Below are positions 28,726 through 38,316 of a stretch of DNA of 48,797 nucleotides, in pieces. The notes below the pieces were generated by a model that searched no databases, was not told where the DNA came from, and saw nothing but the letters and a program-made list of their open reading frames with translations. Positions within the stretch are counted from its first letter, which is position 1; the number at the start of each line of letters is the position of its first letter. Source of the stretch: Streptomyces sp. Root1304 (GTDB lineage Bacteria > Actinomycetota > Actinomycetes > Streptomycetales > Streptomycetaceae). The position numbers and the translations under genes are program-made. The stretch covers positions 133,814 to 182,610 of the forward strand of contig NZ_LMEP01000006.1 of assembly GCF_001426405.1 (NCBI RefSeq). The letters are read 5' to 3'.

Positions 28726-30255
28726 ATGGCAGACGACTACCTCGTACGCATCGGCAAGCTCATCCGTGACGCCCGTCAGCACCGGGGCTGGACACAGACG
28801 CAGCTCGCCGAGGCACTGGCCACGAGCCAGAGCGCCGTCAACCGGATCGAGCGCGGCAACCAGAACATCACCCTTGAGATGATCGCCCGGATCGGCGAGG
28901 CCCTCGACAGCGAGATCGTGTCGCTGGGCTACGCGGGCCCCATGCACCTCAGGGTCGTCGGCCGCCGCCGGCTCTCCGGCGCGATCGACGTCAAGACCAG
29001 CAAGAACGCCTGCGTCGCGCTGCTCTGTGCCTCCCTCCTCAACAAGGGCCGCACCGTCCTGCGCCGGGTCGCCCGCATCGAGGAGGTCTTCCGCCTCCTG
29101 GAGGTCCTGGGCTCCATCGGCGTCCGCACCCGCTGGATCAACGACGGCGTCGACCTGGAGATCGTGCCGCCCGCCGAGCTGGACATGGAGTCCATCGACG
29201 CCGAGGCCGCGATCCGCACCCGCTCGATCATCATGTTCCTCGGCCCGCTGCTGCACCGCATGGACCGCTTCAAGCTGCCGTACGCCGGAGGCTGCGACCT
29301 CGGTACGCGCACGATCGAGCCGCACATGATCGCGCTGCGCCGCTTCGGCCTGGAAGTCACCGCCACCGAGGGCATCTACCACGCCGAGGTCGAGCGCTCG
29401 GCCTCCCCCGACCGCCCGATCGTGCTGACCGAGCGCGGCGACACGGTCACCGAGAACGCCCTCCTGGCGGCCGCCCGCCACGACGGCGTGACCGTCATCC
29501 GCAACGCCTCCTCCAACTACATGGTCCAGGACCTGTGCTTCTTCCTGGAGGCGCTCGGCGTCCGGGTCGACGGCATCGGCACCACGACCCTGACCGTGCA
29601 CGGCGTCCCCCAGATCGACGTGGACGTCGACTACTCCCCCTCCGAGGACCCGGTCGAGGCCATGAGCCTGGTCGCGGCCGCGGTGGTGACGGAGTCGGAA
29701 CTGACGATCCGCCGGGTCCCGATCGAGTTCATGGAGATCGAGCTCGCGGTCCTGGAGGAGATGGGCCTCGACCACGACCGCTCGGCGGAGTACGCGGCGG
29801 ACAACGGCCGCACCCGCCTGGTCGACCTGACGGTCCGCCCCTCCAAGCTGGAGGCGCCGATCGACAAGATCCACCCGATGCCGTTCCCCGGCCTGAACAT
29901 CGACAACGTCCCCTTCTTCGCGGCCATCGCGGCCACGGCCCAGGGCAAGACCCTCATCCACGACTGGGTCTACGACAACCGCGCGATCTACCTCACCGAC
30001 CTCAACCGCCTCGGCGGCCGCCTCCAGCTCCTGGACCCCCACCGCGTCCTGGTCGAGGGCCCCACCCGCTGGCGCGCCGCCGAGATGATGTGCCCCCCGG
30101 CCCTGCGCCCGGCGGTGGTCGTCCTCCTCGCGATGATGGCGGCGGAGGGCACGTCGGTCCTGCGGAACGTGTACGTCATCAACCGGGGCTACGAGGACCT
30201 GGCGGAGCGTCTGAACTCGATCGGGGCGCAGATCGAGATCTTCCGGGACATCTGA
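28726..30255 (+). CDS. murA: XRE-type HTH fused to UDP-N-acetylglucosamine 1-carboxyvinyltransferase
   Basis: 509 residues. Residues about 5-62 are an XRE helix-turn-helix (LIRDARQHRGWTQTQLAEALATSQSAVNRIERG). Residues about 73-505 are a complete EPSP-synthase-fold MurA, which transfers enolpyruvate from PEP to UDP-GlcNAc, the first committed step of peptidoglycan synthesis. Lys93/Asn94 in SKNACVAL match the substrate-binding KN pair, and Cys190 in AGGCDLGTRT matches the catalytic, fosfomycin-sensitive cysteine of E. coli MurA. The usual RP after the loop is replaced (GTRTIEPHM). As I recall, this fusion is a second MurA of Streptomyces (SCO5998). A strong terminator follows. Confidence 0.88.
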   Translation: MADDYLVRIGKLIRDARQHRGWTQTQLAEALATSQSAVNRIERGNQNITLEMIARIGEALDSEIVSLGYAGPMHLRVVGRRRLSGAIDVKTSKNACVALLCASLLNKGRTVLRRVARIEEVFRLLEVLGSIGVRTRWINDGVDLEIVPPAELDMESIDAEAAIRTRSIIMFLGPLLHRMDRFKLPYAGGCDLGTRTIEPHMIALRRFGLEVTATEGIYHAEVERSASPDRPIVLTERGDTVTENALLAAARHDGVTVIRNASSNYMVQDLCFFLEALGVRVDGIGTTTLTVHGVPQIDVDVDYSPSEDPVEAMSLVAAAVVTESELTIRRVPIEFMEIELAVLEEMGLDHDRSAEYAADNGRTRLVDLTVRPSKLEAPIDKIHPMPFPGLNIDNVPFFAAIAATAQGKTLIHDWVYDNRAIYLTDLNRLGGRLQLLDPHRVLVEGPTRWRAAEMMCPPALRPAVVVLLAMMAAEGTSVLRNVYVINRGYEDLAERLNSIGAQIEIFRDI

Positions 30256-30260
30256 CCGAC

Positions 30261-30300
30261 GAGGTGTCGTGCCCCTTAGGAGCAAGGGGCACGACACCTC
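30261..30300 (+). terminator. Strong hairpin terminator downstream of murA
   Basis: A perfect 17-bp stem (GAGGTGTCGTGCCCCTT and complement) with a 6-nt loop begins 5 bp after the murA stop. It marks the last base of clearly syntenic chromosome before the accessory island. Confidence 0.85.
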
Positions 30301-30469
30301 AACATGCGAGCTGACCTGCGAATATCTGCCTTCACAGTCCTCCACTGATCACTGTTGTTTTTCAGCACCTTGTGCAACGCACGTGCAAGATGATCTTGAA
30401 TGGTTGACGGTACGTCAGAAACATCTGAGCATCCGTCAGTCTTCACGGAGAGTGGTCGCTGAAGTGACC

Positions 30470-30800
30470 TCGCAACGTCCGATGTCGGTCGTGTCACGCC
30501 GACCACGTCTGGTCGACGAGGTGAACCGGCATCTGCCCGACGTCTCCGACCTCGCAACGCAGCCTGGGGTTGGCGCTGCGCACAGAGCGGACCCTGCGCC
30601 CGCCCCTGAGACCGAGGGCGCCGGCAAGATACTGTCCGGCTACCGTAAACATCTGGCCCCCGCCAAGATCCGGGCCGCCCGCCCCCGTAGGGCCGGGCCC
30701 TCCACCCCAAATGCCTTGCGCGAGATACTCGCCACCCTCGGCCAGACCGACGCCGTGGAGACCAAAGCAGGGCGCCTGGTAACCCCCTGGCGGCGTGCGC
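30470..30800 (+). pseudogene. Possible IS110-family transposase remnant at the island junction
   Basis: The 676-bp stretch 30301-30976 has no convincing intact gene. One plus-strand frame from about 30,500 to 30,770 contains RLVDEVNRHLPD, KILSGYRKHLAPAKIRAA and NALREILATLGQTDAVE. These weakly resemble the middle of IS110-type transposases (a region usually like LxxLTGYxTPAxIRRAG, then EIxxALxxQTxxVPG). There is no start, DEDD catalytic motif or end sequence. Codon use is mixed. It could equally be non-coding; the limits given are approximate. Confidence 0.25.
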
Positions 30801-30976
30801 TCAAGCGAAACGACAAAGTGGCCATGCTCTATATACCACCTCAGCCACCTGCCCTGTGCGGGCCATCCGCGCTGCTCGTCGCGCTGAACACCAGGGGCGC
30901 ACTGATGAGCCGCTGATGACCCTGAAGTCCGCCGGTCACTCCTTCGAAGTCCGACTCTGGGCGACGTGCTGCCAGC

Positions 30977-33900
30977 TCACTGTCTGCCCGTCGCAGTCTT
31001 CGTCCCTCCGCCATGCTGGGTCACCCGAGGGCGGCATCGCATTCGGACGGCTCCGTGAGTGAACGCCGGGTCAGTGGACTTACTCGCCCACACGTACGCC
31101 TCGCCGGGCTGAAGCTGCGCCATCTGCTCAGAACGCAGGTTGGCGAAGGCGGTGTTTGCCTTCTGGAGGTGCTTCAACCAGGCCGGCGAGGTGAACTTGT
31201 GCAGGATGACATGGTCGGATAGTTCGATCAGGGAGATCGGTACGGAGGGCGGGTCCTGGCTGGCGACCAAGATACTCATTCCCTTGTGGCGCATCTCGCG
31301 GACAGTCTCGACTAGGCCAGCGACCAGGTCTGGGCTGTCGATGTACTTGTGCGCTTCGTCGAAGACGACCAGCTTGTTGAAGTGTTCGTCCCCGCTGCGC
31401 GCCTCGGCGAAGAGCTGCATCAGGACGACGAAAAGACCGAGTGCTTCGTCCTTCTCGATGTACTCGTCGCGGAGGTCAACAATGATCAGTCGGCCGGGTC
31501 GTATGAGGCTGGTGAGCCGGGCATTGTCGTCGATGTAGTCCTCGGCGAGGTTGAGCCGCTCCTGGGCCAGTTGCTTGACGTGGTCGGGCATACCGGAATC
31601 GGCCACGCCCTGCCGGATGACGCCGAGATTCAGGTCGTTGCGGTTCGACTTCATGATGCGAGTCAGCTGCCGGATGTACGTTGACTGGTTGCCAACCGCT
31701 CCCATGAGAAAGCGCCAGTGGGATGCCTGAAGTTCAGCGGAGGAGAAGGCGAGCGGCTGGACGTCGATGCCGGGGAATTCCCGTCGGCGGTCAGCGACCT
31801 GGTCGGCGGGGGCGAGTAGCAGCACGTCCGACAGCGCTTGGGGGGCGGCTCCGTAGCGCTCCTTCAGGACCTGGAGCTGCGCCTGGTCATCATTTGGGCG
31901 CGCCATCGAAGTGAACTCCGGTGCGTAGTCCATGGTGCGGCTGTAGTGGAACACCACGGTCGCGAGAGGGCGGGGAAGTTCGTTGACCGGCGGTGCGGGC
32001 AGCGAGGCCATCTCGATGATGCTGCCCAGGGTGTAGCTCTTGCCGCCTCCTTGTACGCCGAAGAGGCTGATGGTGTGGGTTTCGTCGAGATCAACCGCGA
32101 CTTTCCGGCCGGCTACTTCGCCGAGTACACCGTGTTGCGGAGAGGGGCGGGTGACGCCGAGGAAGATTTCAGGGAGGCCACCTGGTGAATCCGATCCCGG
32201 TGTGACAGAGGTGGGCTGGGCATCGATGGTCGGCGACTCGTGGAAGCCCTGACTTTCAGGGACGGTGCCCGTCCGCAGCGGATTTCCGGTACCGCCCGGA
32301 GGAGGAGCAGCCGATGAGGTTCCTTCCGAAGAGGGAGACACCGGGACTGCCCCCGCCACGTCGGAAGCAGGCACGGTCAAAGTTGCCACGGACTGGGCCG
32401 GACCTGTCTCACGGCCCGCACGCTCAGGTGCGGTGAGTGGCGTGTTCTCGTTGCCGTTCGCGACCTCGTCCGTGTCGAGGATGGTCGCCGCCTTGCCCCC
32501 ACCGGCCTGCCCGCGGTCTCCCTCCTGGGCATCTTTGGCATCCCGCTGGTCCTGTACGTCAGGTGCCCGGAACTCGGCGTCGGGGAGCCGTGGCACAGCC
32601 AACTGCGACAGTGCCAGGGTGGGAGCGGTGGCCGCTCCGTCCTCCTCCTGCTCCTCAACGGCTTGGTCAGTGGGCGCGGGTACACCCTGCCGAACAGTGG
32701 GAATCGCATTGATCAGCTCGGTGATCAGATCGCTGCCGATGCGGTGGAACTCCACCTCGTCGTCAAGTTCGCGGTCGGTTCCCTCGCGGGCGAGGTCGAA
32801 GATCAGGCCGCTGCGGGTGAAGTGGAGGGTGTAGCCGTCGTCGAGGCTGTCGAGCAGGGCGTGGGCCGCCGTCCTGGGGGCGTGCCCCATGGTCCCGTGG
32901 CGTGCCGCCCGCTCCAGGTAGAAGCGGAGCATAGAGCCGAGAGCCAGGTTCTTGACCGGTCGGTCCACCCGGTCTGGGGTGATGTGGGCCGGATCGAAGG
33001 AGTCGATGAGGACGGTCTGGCTCCGTCCGAGCTGCTGGATGACCTTGGTCTTGAGGCGCTGGTAGGCGCCGATGTCATCGAGCGCGGTGTAGCACTTGAC
33101 CTCGACGAGGCGGCAGGTGATGGTCCGGGTCCGCGCGTCGAGATGGAACAGGGCGAGGTCGCTGCGCTGGAAGGAGAGGGCGTCGCCGAGTTCCCGGGCC
33201 TGACGGCGGACTTCGGCGTACAGCTCGGGGTGGGCGTCCAGGGGGACGACGATCTGATTGCGCAGTGCGTCCTGGTAGTCCAGGTAGAGACGGGCCAGGG
33301 CCAGGCCGAGCACTTCGGTGCGCTGGGTGGGGGCGGTGGAGGCCAGCTTGAAGGCGAGGTTGCCGGAGAGCAGGCGCAGTTGCTCGAAGAAGGTGTTGAG
33401 GTGGCGCTGTTCGACGTCGAGCCCGTGCTGCTGGGCGGTCGGTCCGAGCAGGGTGCGCAGTTCGTCGACCGAGTTCGAGCTGACCATGATCTGGTGGCCG
33501 AGGCCGCTGTCCAGCGAGGGCGCGTAGTCGATGACGTACTCGGGTCGGTCGTGTTGTCCGGCGTGGTCGAAGTACTCCAGGCCCAGGGTCCTGTCGATGG
33601 TGACGACCCAGTCGCTGACCTGGTGGGCCTGGTAGAGCAGGGCCCGGTCGGTGTTGTCGAGGGAAAGAACGGTGCACGGCACATGGCGTGGCGCCTGTCC
33701 CGCGGTGGCGACGTTGGCCGCGGCGCCGGCGAGGAGTCCGGGCAGTCGGCTCAGGAGCGTGGCAAGGTCCTCCGCGTCCTCGGCGGGCAGGGCGATGCCG
33801 TGGCGTGGCATGGTCCGCCACACGATCTGCTGCTCGTTGTCCTCGTAAGTGGAGGACGTCGGCTGTACCAGGCCGTGAACCGGGGCGTGCGCGATGTCGT

Positions 33901-36670
33901 GGCGTGCGACGGAACCGTGCTGTTCCCCGCCGAAGGCGTCGATGAGCACGGTCAGATGGGCGTCGAACTCGGCTCCGGGTTCGCTGAACTCCTCCACTGA
34001 GCGGACGGAGTAGACGAGTTTCGCGCTCCGGGTGCCTTCCGCGGCGTGCAGGAACGCCTCCGCCTCGGTGGAGGTGAACTGACTCTGCGCGCTGATCAAT
34101 TCACCCAGCGCCGCACCAGATTCAGGGGCTTCCGGGTCGGACACACACAGGCGAATGTCGTAGGTGAGGCCCCGGGTGGGGGTGCGGCGCTGCAGTTCGA
34201 GGAGGGCGTCGGCGACGATCTCCGCGCGGCCAGCGTTGACGACGTTCATGACCAGGGTGCGGACGTACGGGTGGAGACGTACGTACCGCTCGATCCGGTC
34301 GGCGAGCGCCGTACCGGACAACGCGCCGGCTCCGCCTGCAGCGCGGGGGCCGGCGGCCGGGAGGTGCAGCGCTGTGGTGAGCCGGCCGAGCAGGCCACGG
34401 GGGTCGGCGGTCTCGCTGGGCAGGTAGGCGGCCCAGTACGGGGTGAGGTTGTCCGCAGCTGTCATGAGTCGGCCGTCCTGGCGCGGGACGGCGAACGGGA
34501 AGCCCAAGGGCGAGAGGGCTTGGAGGAAGGAGTCGCGGGCGGCGATGACCCGTCGCTTGTCCTCGCCGACGAGGCGCGCGGCCCAGTCCCGGCCCAGGGC
34601 CGACCAGGTCGCCAGCCAGAGTGCGCGGAGGGGGTGCGTCGGGGAGATGAGCAGGACGGTGTCGCGCCCGCCGAGACCGTCGGTGAGGGTGACGGCCGCG
34701 CAGTCGGTCTGCTGGATGCGGGCCAGCCCCACCAGCGCGGCGCCCCGGGCGCCCTCACCGGCCCGCTCCGCCTGAAGCGACTGGGCTTCCACCAGTTCCG
34801 CGTACGCCTCGGTGTAGGCGACCAGTTCGTCGCGGACCACCTCAAAGTCGACAGCCTCGCTAACCAGGAGCTGATCGCGATCGGCCGGGTCTCCCGCCTG
34901 ACCACACAGGGCGGCGAAATAGACGTGACGCGTCGCGAGGTAGCGGTCGTAGGCCTCGGCAGCCCGCCCGGTCAGGGCGAGGGACAAGTCCTCCTCGTTC
35001 CCCTCGGGGGTCTCGCTGGTGCCGTCGGGGCGCAGTACGAGCCGGCGCAGGGAGGTGTCCTGGGGGCGGGCGAGTAGGTCCTGCTGGAGTTGTACGAGCA
35101 GCGGGGAGAGCCGGATCTCTGCGCTTCCCGCCGTGTGGATACGGGCGTTGAGGACGCGCAGGGGGCTGCGCGCCGAAGCGGTCTTCCAGCGGACGTCCGT
35201 CAGGTTCACACGGGCCGGATCGTCCCTGGCAGCCAGCGCGTCGAACTGCAGTGAGCGCAGCGCCTGGATGATGCCGTCGTAGCGCCCGGCGCTGCGCTCC
35301 GGCGGCTCCTCGGCCTCTCCCTCGGGGACGACGTAGAAGCGTTCGCTCTCGCCGCCGGGCAGGCCGTGCGCACCAGGGGCGATATCCAGAGCGTCACCGA
35401 CGGCGTCGAGCGGGGTGATTCTGAGGAAGTGCCACCCTTCCTCCCAGTCGATCTTGTTCAGGCGGCGCAGCGGTGCCTTGTAATCGGGCTTGGCCCGGGT
35501 CCCCTTGGTGACGTGGGCAATCCGGCCGATCGGCCCGCCGCTCTCCGAGACGATCTCCACGCGGAAGCGGTCGAGACCCTCCACCTTGAGCGGGGACGGT
35601 TCGATGGTGAACCGGGGTGCCAGATCGCGGACGCCCTTGTCCCCGGCGAGCAGGTAGGGCTGCCCCACAATGGCTTCGAGTGCTGGGTGGGCCTGTAGCT
35701 CCTCGGCGTTGTCGCCGGCGGCGGGCAGACCGAGTTCGCGTACCTCGATGGAGACGGTGGCGCGACGCCGTTCATCGACGCGCCAGTTACCGAAGGAGAG
35801 CGACCAGTTCTCCCGGTCGACGACGATACGGCGGGTCCATGTCGCCGGGTCCTCCAGGCCGCAGCGGGTGGCGAATCCCGCTAGCCTGCCGGCGAAGTCC
35901 GCGTCGGTCAGACCCAGATCGAGGACGCGCTGGCGCTCCGAGCGGCTGGAGGTAGCGAGTTTGCCGACCAGCTTGCGGTTCCGCTCAGCCCGATCCTTGA
36001 CGAGCGACGGGTCGGTGTACAGCTCGAAGTCGGGTACCAGGCCGAAGTGGTAGACAGCGGCCCCCGCGGCCTGGGTGCGGTAGTCGTTGGTCCGGAGCGT
36101 CAGCAGGTACAGGGCGATGGCACGGTCGCCCGTCCGGTGTCCGGGCCGGTCACGGAGTACGGCGAGCAGCTCGTCGACGCCGGGCCGCAGCCGATCCGGT
36201 ACTTGGTCGAGAAGGTGGTCGGCCAGCTGCGCGTACGCGTCGCTGAGGGGTACTTCCTCGAAGGTCGCGATACCGAAGGAGTCCTCGGCACTGACCCGGG
36301 TGCCCGGGGGGACGAAGACGAGGAGAGGTCCGGGCAGGCTGTTCCCGTTCCCGTAGTCACCTTCGGTGCGGTTGCGGAGCTCGACCAGTTTGGTGCTGGT
36401 GACGACGGTGTCGTGGTGCGGCTGTTCGGGAGCGAGGTCGTCGGCGGTGCCCAGGACGCAGACGGTGGCGGTCGGCCCGAGTGCCCCCCGGAGCCGACGG
36501 ACCAGCGCGGCCGCCAGTTCGGGCTCCACCTCGGTGACCCGCATGCAGTGCCCGGCGCCCCGCTCGCCGACCAGCTTGGCCAGGCGCGGTACGAGGACGC
36601 CTTCGAGGGCTTCGCGGAGGTCCTTCGCGGTGGGCTCCGCAAGGCCGGTGCTGGTGCTGGCGCTGCTCAT
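30977..36670 (-). CDS. mad8: MAD8-like giant HerA/DptH-type ATPase with embedded nuclease-like motif
   Basis: 1,897 residues from the ATG at 36670. The C-terminal 370 residues are a HerA/FtsK-type motor domain: Walker A GVQGGGKS with Lys1544, and Walker B VVFDEAHKYI with Asp1771/Glu1772. Similar ATPases occur in DptH and other DNA-defence systems. About 350 residues earlier, SDLALFHL then RLVEVKCY (Asp1171, Glu1190, Lys1192) form a PD-(D/E)XK-like nuclease signature. A Pro/Ser/Thr-rich linker at about 1380-1500 separates the two. The first 1,100 residues have no domain I can name. The start overlaps the stop of the preceding gene by one base (TGATG). It is the last gene of the operon. The MAD8 name is by family resemblance and gene order, from memory. 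Confidence 0.8.
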   Translation of the reverse strand: MSSASTSTGLAEPTAKDLREALEGVLVPRLAKLVGERGAGHCMRVTEVEPELAAALVRRLRGALGPTATVCVLGTADDLAPEQPHHDTVVTSTKLVELRNRTEGDYGNGNSLPGPLLVFVPPGTRVSAEDSFGIATFEEVPLSDAYAQLADHLLDQVPDRLRPGVDELLAVLRDRPGHRTGDRAIALYLLTLRTNDYRTQAAGAAVYHFGLVPDFELYTDPSLVKDRAERNRKLVGKLATSSRSERQRVLDLGLTDADFAGRLAGFATRCGLEDPATWTRRIVVDRENWSLSFGNWRVDERRRATVSIEVRELGLPAAGDNAEELQAHPALEAIVGQPYLLAGDKGVRDLAPRFTIEPSPLKVEGLDRFRVEIVSESGGPIGRIAHVTKGTRAKPDYKAPLRRLNKIDWEEGWHFLRITPLDAVGDALDIAPGAHGLPGGESERFYVVPEGEAEEPPERSAGRYDGIIQALRSLQFDALAARDDPARVNLTDVRWKTASARSPLRVLNARIHTAGSAEIRLSPLLVQLQQDLLARPQDTSLRRLVLRPDGTSETPEGNEEDLSLALTGRAAEAYDRYLATRHVYFAALCGQAGDPADRDQLLVSEAVDFEVVRDELVAYTEAYAELVEAQSLQAERAGEGARGAALVGLARIQQTDCAAVTLTDGLGGRDTVLLISPTHPLRALWLATWSALGRDWAARLVGEDKRRVIAARDSFLQALSPLGFPFAVPRQDGRLMTAADNLTPYWAAYLPSETADPRGLLGRLTTALHLPAAGPRAAGGAGALSGTALADRIERYVRLHPYVRTLVMNVVNAGRAEIVADALLELQRRTPTRGLTYDIRLCVSDPEAPESGAALGELISAQSQFTSTEAEAFLHAAEGTRSAKLVYSVRSVEEFSEPGAEFDAHLTVLIDAFGGEQHGSVARHDIAHAPVHGLVQPTSSTYEDNEQQIVWRTMPRHGIALPAEDAEDLATLLSRLPGLLAGAAANVATAGQAPRHVPCTVLSLDNTDRALLYQAHQVSDWVVTIDRTLGLEYFDHAGQHDRPEYVIDYAPSLDSGLGHQIMVSSNSVDELRTLLGPTAQQHGLDVEQRHLNTFFEQLRLLSGNLAFKLASTAPTQRTEVLGLALARLYLDYQDALRNQIVVPLDAHPELYAEVRRQARELGDALSFQRSDLALFHLDARTRTITCRLVEVKCYTALDDIGAYQRLKTKVIQQLGRSQTVLIDSFDPAHITPDRVDRPVKNLALGSMLRFYLERAARHGTMGHAPRTAAHALLDSLDDGYTLHFTRSGLIFDLAREGTDRELDDEVEFHRIGSDLITELINAIPTVRQGVPAPTDQAVEEQEEDGAATAPTLALSQLAVPRLPDAEFRAPDVQDQRDAKDAQEGDRGQAGGGKAATILDTDEVANGNENTPLTAPERAGRETGPAQSVATLTVPASDVAGAVPVSPSSEGTSSAAPPPGGTGNPLRTGTVPESQGFHESPTIDAQPTSVTPGSDSPGGLPEIFLGVTRPSPQHGVLGEVAGRKVAVDLDETHTISLFGVQGGGKSYTLGSIIEMASLPAPPVNELPRPLATVVFHYSRTMDYAPEFTSMARPNDDQAQLQVLKERYGAAPQALSDVLLLAPADQVADRRREFPGIDVQPLAFSSAELQASHWRFLMGAVGNQSTYIRQLTRIMKSNRNDLNLGVIRQGVADSGMPDHVKQLAQERLNLAEDYIDDNARLTSLIRPGRLIIVDLRDEYIEKDEALGLFVVLMQLFAEARSGDEHFNKLVVFDEAHKYIDSPDLVAGLVETVREMRHKGMSILVASQDPPSVPISLIELSDHVILHKFTSPAWLKHLQKANTAFANLRSEQMAQLQPGEAYVWASKSTDPAFTHGAVRMRCRPRVTQHGGGTKTATGRQ

Positions 36671-38316
36671 CAGGCCGTCGTCCCCGTCGTCGCGGCCCCG
36701 ATGGTGTACCGGGGAGTGATGGTCTGCGTCAGATAGGCATCCGACATGTCCTGGTAGTAGCCGATCTCGCGCAGCCGATTGAGGAAAGCCGCCGCATTGG
36801 CCCGCAGTGCTGCCTGGTCGTCCAGGTGGGCGCCGGAGAAGCCGTCGCCGTCCGGCAGCTGGTCGATGTGGAGTCCGTACCGTTCGCGCAGCAGAGTGAG
36901 GAACTCGTCCACGCGCATGGGGGCGGTACGCAGATTGCCGCTGTCGTCGTCGCCCTCCCTCAGGAGCGACACCTGAAGGAGCACTTCGAGCAGGCGCGCG
37001 TCCAGGACGAATCGCCGGACGGCGCTGTCGCGTCTGCCGCGCGGCTGGGCGAGCAGGGCACCGGGCCGGTGCTTGAGCAGCATCGAGTCGAGGCAGTCGA
37101 TGAAGTAGCTGCGGTAGTAGCTGCCCTTGTAATGCATCAGCATCTCGATGTACTCGTCGAAGGCGTTGAGCCCGAGCTGGGTGATCTGCTTCAGCTCCGG
37201 GGGAAGGTCCTTCTCCTCGTCCCGTACGCGGGTGGCGCGCTGGAGGAAGAACGCCTCGCGTTCCTTGGGGTGGGTGGAGAGCCGCCGCAGGACCTCGACC
37301 GGGGTGAAGTAGCTCCGGCCGACGGGCGGGGCCAGCTTCTGGCTCTTGACGAGGTCCTCGGAGAACTCGTCGAGCTTCTTGATCTGATAGGTCGCCTGGA
37401 TGAACCGCGTGATCCGCCCGTACCAAATGCCGGCGCTGCGCTCGGCGAGCGCAGCCGCCGGGGTGCCGGGCACACCCTCGACGTCGACGAAAAGCCGCAC
37501 GCTGTGCGGGCAGCGGTCCGCCGTCGGCGTGTCCTGATGCCCGGTCCGGCAGGTGGCGGGCGCCGATCCGGCCTCGATCACGGCGGGCAGCAGCTTCATC
37601 ATCCGCAGGTGGTAGAGGGCCAGGTGAAAGGCGAAGAGGTTCTTCAGGTAGTCCACGAGGACGGTCCGGGGCATGTGGTCCTGGTGGTAAAGCAGCCGCA
37701 GGACGTCCCGGCACAGCTGGCGGGCCGGTTCGGCGCACAGGGCGGGGTAGGGGGTGCGGGGGCGGGTGGTGTCGGGCCGGTCCCTCATCTGTCCGCCCGC
37801 CTGTTTCACCAGGTGGAGCAGCGCCTGGGTCTCCACGTCGGTGTCCGCCCCCGGGGTGATCTCCGCGGTGGCGCGGTCGACGTCGGAGAAGAAGAACTCG
37901 CGGAGCTGGTCCAGGGCCCCCTCGTCGGTGGCGAGCATCTCGTACAGCTGCTCGTCGGCCCCGTACGGGCGGGACTTGCGCTTGTTGCGGAACCGGTGGG
38001 TGAGACCGTGCAGCGGCCTGGGGCCGGCCACCGCCTCGGTGGCCTTGCCCCGGTTGACCATGTCGAGGAGATGGGTGGAGGCCCACCGGGTGGTGGTCTC
38101 CCGGTCGAAGCCGTCGAAGACTTCCGGGTGGTCCAGGAACAGCTTGACAAAGACGTCGACCTTGAGCTCGTTGGAGCGGTTGATCTTGCTGGGCATGCCC
38201 TGGTGCCACAGGCGCGCGAGCAGCCCGGTCAGGACACGGTCCATGTCCAGTGTCTTGTAGTCGAGCCGGCTGATGCCGGGGTGGTGGAACGTCCCCAGGG
38301 AACCGCTCAGCGCCAT
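36670..38316 (-). CDS. mad7: MAD7-like protein of unknown function
   Basis: 548 residues, no known catalytic domain. The sequence looks mainly alpha-helical. A Cys/His cluster at 256-271 (Cys256, His260, Cys269, His271) could bind zinc. A basic patch lies at 106-117 (HRFRNKRKSRPY). Its start lies inside the end of the kinase gene (10-bp overlap) and its stop overlaps the next start, so it is made together with both. Position between the kinase and the HerA-type ATPase matches MAD7 of methylation-associated defence systems. It may be an adaptor between them (inference). Confidence 0.75.
   Translation of the reverse strand: MALSGSLGTFHHPGISRLDYKTLDMDRVLTGLLARLWHQGMPSKINRSNELKVDVFVKLFLDHPEVFDGFDRETTTRWASTHLLDMVNRGKATEAVAGPRPLHGLTHRFRNKRKSRPYGADEQLYEMLATDEGALDQLREFFFSDVDRATAEITPGADTDVETQALLHLVKQAGGQMRDRPDTTRPRTPYPALCAEPARQLCRDVLRLLYHQDHMPRTVLVDYLKNLFAFHLALYHLRMMKLLPAVIEAGSAPATCRTGHQDTPTADRCPHSVRLFVDVEGVPGTPAAALAERSAGIWYGRITRFIQATYQIKKLDEFSEDLVKSQKLAPPVGRSYFTPVEVLRRLSTHPKEREAFFLQRATRVRDEEKDLPPELKQITQLGLNAFDEYIEMLMHYKGSYYRSYFIDCLDSMLLKHRPGALLAQPRGRRDSAVRRFVLDARLLEVLLQVSLLREGDDDSGNLRTAPMRVDEFLTLLRERYGLHIDQLPDGDGFSGAHLDDQAALRANAAAFLNRLREIGYYQDMSDAYLTQTITPRYTIGAATTGTTA

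Noticed and set aside
30977..36670. Dnd/Ssp phosphorothioation restriction (DptH)
   Set aside because: The C-terminal ATPase resembles DptH, but no DndABCDE or DptF/DptG homologue is in the window and the modification genes are an adenine methylase pair.
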